A stretch of DNA of 64,000 nt. It comes from Hysterangium stoloniferum (taxonomy: Eukaryota > Basidiomycota > Agaricomycetes > Hysterangiales > Hysterangiaceae). Of this stretch, positions 53,549 through 64,000 are shown one piece after another (positions within the stretch are counted from its first letter, which is position 1; each line of letters starts with the position of its first letter). Under the pieces are notes generated by a model. The model did no database searches and was not told the origin of the DNA. It saw only the letters and a list, made by a program, of their open reading frames with translations. The translations under genes and the position numbers were made by a program. The stretch covers positions 434,001 to 498,000 of the forward strand of contig WHVD01000030.1 of assembly GCA_015178975.1 (NCBI GenBank), given 5' to 3'.

Positions 53549-55186
53549 TTATGAATACACAAGGATAACAGGGTAGTAATCACTATTCACCTCGTTCAAA
53601 TTAGACTCAAGTTTTTGCTTCTCGTTTTCCTCAAATTCACCGAGCGGCAGCTCACATGCGTAAACGTACACACCCTCCCATCGGCCCGTCAGGACCTGGC
53701 GATCCCGGGCTGATTCCGCTTCGCGCCTTTTTGGGCCTACTATAACCAGGCGCCACGCGACATCGCTTTTGTGATTCATGATTTTGGAAACCTCGTTGAG
53801 GCCCTCGGTCGCAGAACTATGAGAAGCACTTATCGCGAACTGTAGTGCCCAAACAACGTTGCCGGAGCGAATGAGAGCATCGACACCGCTGAAGTTGGGC
53901 TCCCGAGGTCGCCAGTAGAAGTTGAACGGCGGCTGGATAGTTTGCAGGGCGGTCGTGCCTGATATCGTCCTACCAGGCGTAGGAAATGGGTGCGGGTTGG
54001 GGTCACCGGAGAGATATCCTTGAAGTGATGCGCGATTCGGGCCAGAGAAGCGGGCGTGGGCGTAACCCTTAAAGAGCCATCCCGCAGCGCTGCGTAGAGA
54101 CGGATGGCGGCTGAGCAACGAGAAGAAATTGTGTTGTTGGGCTGCCGTCTGGCCAGAAACGGCGTCGGGATACACAGAGCAGGCTTTCGCGATATCGGAT
54201 TGCCAGGCCTGATAGTGAATATCTTTGAGGAAATGTCGGAACTGATTTCCAGGTTTTCAAGATCCAAAAAAACTGATGGGAATTGCCTTGCAAGCGTGAC
54301 GGCCCCTACCCGAATACTGTGAAGGTATGTCACCTCCTCTGTTGGCTCGGTGAGAAGGTCGATGATGACCCTGGGGTTCGGCCCATATTTCTCAGAGAGG
54401 GCGACACCACCCTTAACATCGAGCCCGGAGACAATGCTGGTACGAATCTCTCAGTGAAATAACGGTGTAGATGAGATGATAACACGTACAACAATGTTCG
54501 AAGCTCCTCCAACGACCATATGTCCATGATGTAGATGCCAGCGCTAAGTCGCTTTACCCAACCCTTCCGACGACGAGAAGACGGCGAGCTCGTGTGTATG
54601 ACGTGCACTCGTGGACTTTGGAAGGCGACGCAAGGCCCGAGTTGCAGCTCATCCGACGAATCGGAAAGTACCCAGGCGCCCTTTGGAATGTCATCGGCGG
54701 ACCATGCACCCCCCGAATGCCGACTTACGCCGTCCTCGCTGAAGAGGACGAATTCCTTGGCGTCGATCTGGAGAGCGACGGGTTCCTGATTTTGGAGTCG
54801 ACGGACCAAAAGGTACAACAAGAACAGTGTTTTTCCTATTGAGTTAGATGAGTTGATGCTTTAAGGGGTGGTCGGTCCGACATACCGATTCCTGGTTGAC
54901 CTGTGACTAGAAAGGCAAATCTGCGCTGTCCCTCCTTAAGCGTATCCGTGAGAATGGTGTCATAAGCGAGCTTATACTCCTCACGAATGAGGAGGATGTT
55001 AGCGGGACGAGGGTTTAGTGGGATGTCGATGAGTGTGAGGTCGACAGTCGAGTAGCTCTTTCCAGCTACGCTGACGATATTGAGCCCGTTTCGACCCCAA
55101 AAGTGTTCGTAAAGGCGTTTAAAGCTTTCGCCAGCCATAAGAACAACCTTGGTAAGCAACAGTTTCCGCCGCACGTCCCCACTCAA
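53549..55186 (-). pseudogene. Crinkler/RHS-type P-loop ATPase with nuclease-like C-terminus
   Basis: Minus-strand gene of the fungal Crinkler/RHS type, a family of effector-like NTPase-nuclease proteins expanded in mushrooms. From the start at 55186 there is an N-terminal region (~95 residues, with SVAGKSYSTVDLTLIDIPLN), then a Walker A motif GQPGIGKT across an intron at 54886/54835, a Walker B-like region and sensor strands (VHVIHTSSPSSRRRKGWVKR, IYIMDIWSLEELRTLL), a second intron near 54489-54437, and then ISSKIFTIRPGNP and a C-terminal part with HNFFSLLSRHPSLRSAAGWL, FYWRPREPNFSGVDALI and VWALQFAIS. The last resembles a restriction-endonuclease-like core. About one reading-frame break is apparent in the C-terminal half, so it is listed as broken. 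Composition is host-like and CpG-rich. Confidence 0.72.
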
Positions 55187-56050
55187 TGTGTTACCTTGAA
55201 ACTACGATTAGACTCTTCCTTTTTCGTTTTCACAGCTGGGATCTTAATTATATTATTTACCACACAAACATTAAATATTTTGGGAAATATTTTATGTATT
55301 CCATGAATTTTAGAACATATTCCGAGATTGAAAACTTAGACCCGTCAAGCAATATCCACGTGACTTTGACGCGAGCGCGCTGCTATGTTTAATGTTTGTT
55401 TAATAATATTTCTCAAATTAATTTAATGGCTCTACTATACATATTTACCCGCACTATGGAAGGTGCTGTTGCCGCCATAACACTAAGTCATAGTGTGATG
55501 TGAACGTCGGAGCGCTCCGAAAGTCCTGTGTGAATTGCAGTAGTACTTTGCATCGGATATTTGATTGATTGGCTTGTGGGTACGTGGGGGTGCACGTGCC
55601 ATTCTTCAAATTGGACATTTAGTTCTAACCCGCATTAGCTACTCAAGTGGGATTAAAGTAAGCTCCCGCTCATACCCATTTAAGCACGAGTAATTCGTCG
55701 ATTGCCCAAGCCAACAAAGCGCAAACATTAAATAAATAAATTGACATTCAGGAGGTGGGCAAAGAGCGGCTGGTTACCGCTTCTAAATCCCATATATTAA
55801 CGTCCGAGTGACCAAATGGTAATTAGTTTCATCCTCATCCGCCACAGGAAAAACTTGCCGGTTGCAATGAACATACTAAACAGATTTCGCCTTAAAATTA
55901 AACTCGTTATCACCATTCTCGGTATAACTTGATAGACGACATTATTCTTGCACGGCGTCTAGCCTAATTACGCGCTCAAGCTCTAATCAACATCTTTGAC
56001 AGCCTGATTTGCCCTGTCAAACAACGGGGGTTCATCAGCGCTCTATTCAA
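55187..56050. other. Divergent intergenic region
   Basis: Separates the minus-strand ATPase gene from the plus-strand calpain gene, so it should hold both promoters. It is AT-rich near 55230-55450. No repeat or RNA gene recognised. Confidence 0.45.
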
Positions 56051-59000
56051 ATGAATCATATAAAGACTGGATTGAAGGGTGAGCCGTCGATGCCCAACCT
56101 TTCTTTTCCCATGTCTCTTCTGAGTGATCTAGCAGCTAAGTTGAAGGGCGTTCAACGTCCAGCTCCCGAGACTACACCAGTGCCTCAAACCAAAACAAAT
56201 AGTGAACAATCCATTCCGGCGGAGCATGAAGCACGTATATATCAACAGGAGGCTTTCCGGGCTGGATTGTTGGTGACAGATCAGTTCGACAAAGCTATAA
56301 CGAAATGCCAAACAAAGGTGGAGGAGTTGGCTGAGGAGTGTCGCAGCAGAAATCGCAAGTTCCGGTATGTGATAGACGCGAATCACCTCATTTTTATCTC
56401 ATGTTTCAACTTAGTGATATCGAGTTTGATCTTGGAAAGGACCAAGACCAGTGTCTTCACTCGTTGTCAACGTACGTGATAGATAGAAGCTTACGTATTA
56501 CTCCGAATTAACAGTATTACCTCAGACCTGATGATGAAAAGTTCAAACCGGCGGACGTTTTGAGAGTATCAGAAATATTCGACAATCCGCAATTCTTTAT
56601 TGATGGCACGCAATCAAGCGATATTGTACAAGGTCGCTTGGGGGATTGTTGGTTTCTTTGTGCCGTGGCCACACTCTCTTCCATGCCTGGTTTGATAGAG
56701 AAGGTTTGCGTGGCAGTGAGTCATATGGTTTTGGGGTGTAAATATTGCTCTCAACCAGACCCCAAATCTAGCGAGATGAGAAGGTCGGAATTTATGGATT
56801 TATCTTCTGTCGGGATGGGGAGTGGGTCGATGTTATTATTGACGAGTAAGTACATCACCTTTTCCATTTATTTTCTTCAAATTAATCCTAAATCATTCAG
56901 TCAACTTTTCACCTCTGTCCCGAAATACGAAACCTTGGTCCCAGAAGTCAGTCATTTTCTCATCATGATGAAAACATCCGTCGCTCACCGTTCTATAGAC
57001 CCAAAACCTATACCACAAAGATAAAAATCTGTACGACAAGGTAGCCCGAAGGGGTAGTAAAACCCTGTATTTCGCAAAATCTGCTCAAGAAAACGAGACT
57101 TGGGTGTAAGTCTTTCTTACCTCTTGTATAGGATATCATCACCGACACGTCGTTGGAAGGCCGCTTCTTGAAAAGGCGTTTGCTAAATTACATGGCGACT
57201 ATGCAGCCCTGATTGGTGGATTCGCATTCCAAGCTTTGGAAGACTTGACGGGGTACGTTTTTTACTGACAGAACAACTCGTGAAAATGCTGAAGCAAAGC
57301 AAAAGCGGTGTCTCCCAGGTCATCTTTACAAATGTGGATATTCGTAATATTTTCAGCTGATTCGCATACTGAAGATTCTGTTAGGATATCTATGATATTG
57401 AGGAATTCTGGCACAATGACCTGATGCGCGCCACCAAAGATAGGCTTTTCGGTTGTTATCTGGATTCTCTCGCAGGCAAAGGCGCCGCCACAGACAACAC
57501 CACTACAGAAGGTATTTTCCCTTTTGCGAGTTAGATTAGATACTGGCCCTGACACTGTTACGAAGGTCTCGTCAGTTCCCATGCGTACAGTATTCTCGCA
57601 GCTTTGGAATATAATGGCAAACGCTTCTTGAAAATCCGTAATCCGTGGGGTCAAGGTGAATGGAATGGTCGATGGAGCGATGGAAGTAAGGAGTGGACGA
57701 AAGAATGGCTCCCCGCATTGGACCGCCTTGATCATCAATTTGGGGATGACGGATGCTTCATTATGGAATATTCAGACTTTTTGAAGACCTGGTATGCCGT
57801 TGAAAGGACACAGCTGTTCGATGATAGCTGGATTCAATCTTCTCACTGGCTCAATATTACATCGCGGTCCTTCCCATGCGCGTGGCAATACGGCGACGTT
57901 TCATGTGAGTATTTATTGTGGTATCATTGAGAACTGATATTTTGTTAACACGACACCTAGTTTCATTCACTATCTCCGAAAGCTCACCTTCTATCATCAT
58001 GCTGTCCCAAGCCGATTTCAGGTATTGGAATGAGCTCTCAGGATATTCGATCTGGGTTTTCGACTTCGTCCTATATAAGAAGGGAAGCCAAAAGGTTTTG
58101 GGACGCTCAGAATCCTCGGTCCAGTGGCCTCGTAGTGTCACGTTAATCAAATATCTCGACGAGGGTGACTACGTTCTGCATGTAAGTCAAAAGAATATGT
58201 TGTCGGGGATCATATCCAATCTCATTCATATCACTATCAGGTACGACTCGATCGGAACTATCAACGTCAAAAGGTACATCATATTATTTCCTGCTGATAT
58301 CTTCCCTTGTGTTTCTCATTCAAAACAAAATTAAACAGGATTACGTACGATCCAATCTATCCAAATGGGATCATCGAAAATTGGGACGTGTCTGGGGTGA
58401 AGCTGCCAAGAGTATGACCATGGCTAGCAATTATGACCACAAGTTCGCACTCTTAGTTCTTGACCACCTCTTAATTGTTGATCTGTTCTTTCATCTAGAG
58501 CATGGAGGAGCCAAATGGCCGTTTCCCCTGAAAGTTTTGCCGGCCGTGATCTTCTGCAACTTGAAATAGAAAGCTTTCAAGCTGCTACAGAAGAAAGGAA
58601 GTCCCTCAAAGCTCGCTTCTTCCCTACCCCTGCGAAAATCACTGTCACTACTCAGCCGACAGCTCCCCCTTCGCCCAGTGATACCGCTGTTGCTGGTGAC
58701 ACCCTCACGAACGATACACCCGGCGCGATTTCGGCTGTTTCGGTTGAAACTAAGACTGAAGAGGCGGGCGCGACAGTTGGGATTGTAGTTGAGACCGCCG
58801 AGAGCGCGCCTGCTCACCCAATTCCCCAACCTACGAGCGGAGCTACCGGCGAGGGAGAAGTCGCCGCACGAGGGGTAGACGATATCGGTGGTTTAGTCGA
58901 AAATGGGTTGACCGTCGAGATTCCACATCCACTCTCACTCCCACCTTCTGTGGCGCAAATAGAAGGATCCGTGCCTGTCATCGACGGAGTCGCACACCCT

Positions 59001-59596
59001 GGTATTAGTTGTGACGGCTGCGGAATGCCTGCCATTATTGGTGATCGTTGGAAGTGTTTAGTTTGCGAGAACTACGACCTCTGCACGGGTTGTCGGTCAT
59101 CTGGAAAAGTCACTAAAAGCCATGCTGTTATTCATCGGATGCTACGCATGGAGAAACCTGGCGGTAATTCATATTTCTGCCTATCAGGGAGATATCTATT
59201 ATTATTATACTGATTTGATTTTCAGATGAATTGGTTTCTCACCCAGTAATATGCGACGGTTGTAGGGTTAATCCCGTCATCGGCCCACGATACAATTGTC
59301 TCGTTTGTTATGACTATGATCTATGTGATGCTTGCCATTTGTCGGGTGCTCATCCGCCCGAGCATCAGATGCTTAGGATTGAAACACCAGCTGATGCAGA
59401 AGACCTGGATGAGCCAGCGGTATGTCGTCTTCACTGGTCATAATATCCGCTCCCTAATTATGTTTTGTAGCTCTCTGAAGGGGAAGACAATACACTGCTG
59501 ATGGGCTTGAGGGTTTACACAAAAACTGGAGCCAAGGTTAACATTAGTGGGCAGTTGAGGCACGGCAGACTGATTTCTTGGAGAAAGCAAAAGTAG
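56051..59596 (+). CDS. Calpain-family cysteine protease with two ZZ zinc fingers
   Basis: A papain-fold intracellular calpain. Sixteen exons with GT..AG borders give 910 residues: 56051-56364, 56415-56475, 56515-56715, 56772-56845, 56901-56946, 56999-57105, 57160-57252, 57306-57333, 57385-57511, 57566-57904, 57961-58181, 58241-58273, 58339-58442, 58499-59163, 59226-59419, 59471-59596. The catalytic triad is visible: Cys170 in QGRLGDCWFL (with Gln164), His356 in SSHAYSIL, Asn376 in RNPWGQGEWNG. A beta-sandwich domain follows (about 465-550), then a Pro/Ala/Thr-rich linker (600-740) and two ZZ-type fingers (about 753-800, CDGCGMPAII..CLVCENYDLC; about 815-860, CDGCRVNPVI..CLVCYDYDLC). There are no EF-hand-like motifs. 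ZZ fingers suggest targeting through protein ligands. The start is the first in-frame ATG; the one at 56090 is an alternative. The frame looks intact. Confidence 0.88.
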
Positions 59597-62500
59597 TGAT
59601 GCCTCTAGGAGTTTCTTGGAACTAACGATATTTATATAACGAACAGCCAATAGTCACGTATTTATATTGTCTGAAGAATCAAGGTACAATGCTTGGAACA
59701 GTTGGTGGTAGCCGAGAAGCGTATGATGCACAACTGCACCCTGGCACATCCCCCGTCACACTTTCGCTCATGTACCATAGCCATATTCTTTAAGTAATAC
59801 TCACAAGCGATGAAATATCTGCATGTAGTTATATGGTAGATACTGACCCACAACCCATTAATACTGTTGTGGGTGATAAGCGGTCTGCGATAGGTATGTG
59901 TACATCTGCTTCAGCTGCTACTGCCGGTGCTCTTGTCTTCGCTGAGAATTTGAACAAGCAATACTTGTATGTCGAAAGTCTCACTCGCAGTGAAAATCGA
60001 TATGAACCGGCACGCATGAGGTGAGACGACAGCAAACTCAGCGTCGAAGGCGAAAGACCATGTGATCGTAAAGGACATGAAATGACTTGCGCATACACCT
60101 CTTTGAGCTCACCAGAGCCCCCTTATTTAGAATCGCTGCAGGTGCCCGTACGCGAGGCGGATCACCCTAGTAGATCCCAGCCCCTTTCTCATTATTCCTA
60201 TAGATGTACGAGTGTGGTCTTTAATTACAATTATTATTTTTTCACTTATGGTATTGACACTTATCCTTAAGGTTAGAGGGTCGAGATGGAGGTACCAGAG
60301 GGATTGGAGTCAGAAACTGAGGCTCTCGTTGGGGCAATAGATGTACGAGTGTGGCCTTTAATCCCACTTTTCCCCCACCCACGGTACCCGCCCCCAAGGC
60401 TAGAGGGGCGAGACGGAGGTACTAGACAGATTGGAGTCAGAAACTGAAGCTGTCGTTGGAGCAGGATTTGTGGAAGATTCAGAGGAATGGGAAGATATGA
60501 CATGATCTATTAATCTGGGCGAGATTATACCATATCCCATCGTGGAGCCCTGGGTGTAAACTCTCGCTCCATCTAGACCCCTCGAGAACAGGAACAGGAG
60601 GGAATGGTTCTAGCCCGGGCCGAAGTGGTTGGTAATTGAGATTCTGCAGATCACGTAGTCTACAACGGGAATTTGAAAAATTTAAACTGCCCAATGGGAG
60701 ACTTGATAGACGGACATACCTCTTTTGGCTAATGATACGAGGGATAGTACATTTTGGTTACCTGTGATTACTTTGAGGTTTGGACAGCTGTATCGACGAT
60801 ATCATTTGCGGATAACTCGATTTAGGGTTATCAACCGTTATCTATATCCCGTCAAGTATTGTCAAACTTTTTTTCATCAAAAGGCATCGAAGCTACGATG
60901 GGGGACGAAGCTTGAGAGGAAGGAATGAATTCACAGCGATACTTCGAAGTTCCAGTCATCGGTCGCGTACTGCAATCACGTAGCTACTCACATTGCCAGC
61001 CTCGTCACTGTGTATTAATGAACGACATACTATTGATATAGGTGGGACAGCGAACCTCCCAAGATGAGGGCTTTCACGTCTGAATTTAGATCTTGTGCTG
61101 AGTGCCTGATAAAAGTCATGTACAACTCACATCGTAGTCATTCTTCTAAGAGAATACTAATGGCAGTGTACGCCAGGGTGCTTTGAACCGTTCAAATGGT
61201 TTAGGAGGGAAATAGGGTTGGACCTTGACTAGATTAGTTTCTATACATTAATAAGCCTTCCTCCGTAGATAATATAAGAAAATGTCAGGACACATGTCTG
61301 AAGACCCCCTTTTATGCAAAGTGCGTGAACTAACTCACCAGCAGCTAAGTCGACCCCCTTGCTGCAGTGTTGTCCATGCCAAACCTGGCCTTTTACATGC
61401 GCTTTCGTAACAGCGTATATTACAGAGTCAATTAATGTACCCAAAAACCAATGGGGGGATGATGAGCTTGATGAATTTGAGCTTAAGCACGTTGACAGCG
61501 TGGATGCGCTCGACCTCGAACCATATCGGTCAGTCGATCTATTTCAATCTTAATACGACGATGAACGGGTGCCATCATTCCATGTGGATAGTGCCATGAA
61601 GAAGTCGGTCCAAAACAAGTTACAAGGTGGCGTATCTTTTTGAACGAAACAAGGCACTGGTGACAAAGTGCCGAATCAAAAACTATTTCCGTGGAAAATT
61701 GCTGGGTCAATCAAGACCTTGTTAATAAGACACAGAAAAAGATCCTGATCGACAATATCTTCTATGAGAATTGATATGGGCCCCCGTATTTAAGTATATC
61801 AACCCGAAGAGCAGAAAACCGACATCCGCTTGGACTGTGTTTTGAAAATGATCATGTCTGGAAGAGAACGTCACTCGTACAAACATGGAGGAGGGCCTGT
61901 TCTCGTAAGGTGGCAATACTATGAGTGGCGACGGGATGACTATGGGAGTGTAAGCGGCTTATTTCGGTAGCCTCATGGATAACGTTAGAGGCCTGTCTAG
62001 TATTTCAGCAACTCTTTCAAGGAGATGTCATAGAATGATGCGGATGACGGATAGCACGTGCGTTTCGATCGATCGATATAGGGAGCCGTCTAGTACACGT
62101 GGTATAAGATCGGGGCCTGAAATCCTTTTCGAGAAGTTCAATTTGGAAATTAGTGGCCTAATTATACGATTGTGGCTGGGTAACATCCTCTGCGCAAGCT
62201 TGAGAGCCAGGGGTGCTCATTTAGTCTACAGATAGATGGTACGATTGCTTTATAAATGTCTCACATCTATGGGGGATCTCGGAGGGTAGTAAGGGTGCTG
62301 GTTCCTAACTTTAGAAATATTCTGAGCGAGGAGGGCCGTGACCCACTACAACATGAATTTTTCCTGGTTTGAACATCTTGTACTAGGCATCGGTATATAA
62401 AAGGTTTTCTTCTGTAATACAGGTCGTGCAATCACTTCCACGTTAGGCTCTCCTGGGGTTCGGAAGAGTTAACAAGGCTCAGCCGACTAAAACTCCGGGA

Positions 62501-64000
62501 CTGGCAGATGGAGGTTCAGTTGAGAGATCACGGCTGAAGAAAAAAACTGTAAACTGGTTTAGCCGGGCAGCCACGGGAAATTGATCGTGGGGGAATTCGA
62601 AGTCATTCAGGTTGTCATATGAGATTAAGGAAGGCAACAGAGATATTTATTCTTGTTTATAAATGTTTGCGGAATGACGTAGCCATTGCCAGTCTTCTTT
62701 CATAGTTCAGACTTCAAATATCTACTTCAAGAGCACAGCTACAATAGTTAATGTCTGAGATTATGTTATTTCTCATTTGCAATAGATATCATCTTGGTGA
62801 TTTTACACGTAATACCGGTTCAAGCGGTTTCTAATGAGAAAGGAGGTTGCGTGGAGCATCTTCTAGGACAGAAGTACAGTAATAGAATATTGAAGCTTAA
62901 TTGGAAAATACTTGTGATTTGGAGTGTTTCTGTTTCATCAATTTACTATAGTAATGGTATATACTAAGGACGGTTTACCCCGTTTTACGGGTCCCCTGTT
63001 CAGGTTACTCCTGGTTTTCCTTGGATGATATGAGTGCTGGATCAAATAGTTATTCTTCTGCATGGTGTCTTCTAATACATAGAAACAGACATTGGCTACT
63101 CTCTTGTGACAATACAATTCTAATATTAAGAAACGAACATGACCAATTTCATGACAGAACAATCCGCACAGACTCAAAACTCTGGGACAGCGTTGTCTGG
63201 TCAGGAGTGGCTATGAATCACAACGCATAGCCATTTGACCCTTCAACATGTCCAGTTATTGCAGCCTTATACGGGAGAGAGCTGTCACTTGGCACGAGCC
63301 TGTGAATTATGGACGTTGTCGAGGAGGTAGAGAAACTGGGGGCGAACACTGGACAGACGTGAAAGGGAACTTGACACCAAGTTGGGAGCTGGAGCTGGAG
63401 TCCTAACACTAACACTACCAGGCTTTTATAGATCGTGCAGCCCTCCTATATTGATTGGTCGGCAGGCAAGTTTGAGCTTCTATGGCCCGGCAAGAGAGCT
63501 CGTAGTCATGAGGCACCGATAATGATCTAGAAATCATGCTGGCAGCTATACAAAGGTCAATAAAAGGGTGAACACGTTAGAAAAAGGAAATATGTGTCTT
63601 GTGTGTGCCAGTCTAGCAGAAAAAGTTCAATTGACTGATGTTCGACAGGAATCCAAGATCAGTCGCTTCTTCCGATATCGCTTACTTAAAGTGTTTCTCC
63701 AAAATACACCGCATGAACACTTAATTATTTTGAGGTAGCTTCCAAACTTAATTTGATAAAATTTATTTTGAAGCGGCTCGGCATTGTGCATATGTTGTAC
63801 GCCTGTCAAGTGGATCCGGTCCCGTTTGAACTTGGAGGAAGCACGGTCTCCTAACACGCTTACTGGGTTTCTCGATGAAAACAGACAACATGGAGCATCC
63901 AAACAAAATAGAAGTAATGCATGGTTAGAACTAGTAGATAGACAGGCCCCTCGTTCCAAATATCTCTCGATCGATGTACTTAGAATTGGAAGCCTCGACT
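59597..64000. other. Gene-poor right end
   Basis: 4.4 kb without a gene I can name. Short frames (for example 59833-60024, 61359-61553 and 63021-63230) show neither known motifs nor convincing exon chains. A tandem duplication lies at 60195-60475. The composition is host-like with normal CG frequency, so this is not decayed transposon DNA of the kind at 45-52 kb. Confidence 0.4.
60195..60475 (+). repeat. Tandem duplication, about 140-bp unit, two copies
   Basis: TAGATGTACGAGTGTGGTCT at 60201 recurs at 60340 with one change, and TTAGAGGGTCGAGATGGAGG .. GATTGGAGTCAGAAACTGA at about 60272-60320 recurs at about 60400-60446. The copies are diverged but collinear. No coding is evident. Confidence 0.75.

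Overview
The window is nuclear DNA of a filamentous fungus, most likely a mushroom-forming basidiomycete (Agaricomycetes). The evidence is intron-dense host genes (10 exons in 2.3 kb, 16 exons in 3.5 kb, introns mostly 39-60 bases with GT..AG borders), Ty3/Gypsy chromoviruses with C-terminal chromodomains, and protein families common in mushrooms: a PHO84-type phosphate:H+ symporter, a wax-synthase-like MBOAT protein, a TPR plus SET-like protein, a Crinkler/RHS-type ATPase and a calpain with two ZZ fingers. Assignment below class level is not possible from the sequence.

Layout. 1-6520: nested Gypsy remains on both strands, with a solo LTR. 6521-19150: a host island with the phosphate transporter (7495-9761, +), the wax-synthase-like gene (12125-13786, +) and the TPR/SET-like gene (16644-19150, -), separated by gene-poor stretches of about 2-3 kb. 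19151-23480: no gene recognised. 23481-53040: 30 kb of layered transposable elements. They include a near-complete Gypsy chromovirus (family D, 26002-34739, perfect 5-bp target duplication) lodged inside an older solo LTR of its own family, and a Tc1/mariner element (about 35352-40024) split by a Helitron-like element built almost wholly of minisatellites (35471-37812) and by a solo LTR. They also include a 5'-truncated second Gypsy type (family E, 41934-44845) with an extra gene after pol, and a strongly CpG-depleted graveyard (45337-52760). 53549-59596: Crinkler/RHS-type gene (-) and calpain gene (+). 59597-64000: no recognised gene.

The most unusual content is in the mobile elements. (1) Two unrelated Gypsy families each carry an accessory gene between pol and the 3' LTR with its own TATA box, one antisense (family D), one sense (family E). 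(2) A core of about 25 bp is shared by many LTRs from families whose remaining LTR sequence does not align. (3) A Helitron-like family has a conserved 3' end behind interchangeable minisatellites. (4) A 21-bp minisatellite grew to about 32 copies in only one of two paired LTRs. (5) A CpG-transition footprint separates young from old insertions. The host genes are not an evident pathway cluster; they look like unrelated neighbours beside a transposon-rich block. All calls come from reading the sequence by eye; no similarity search was run.
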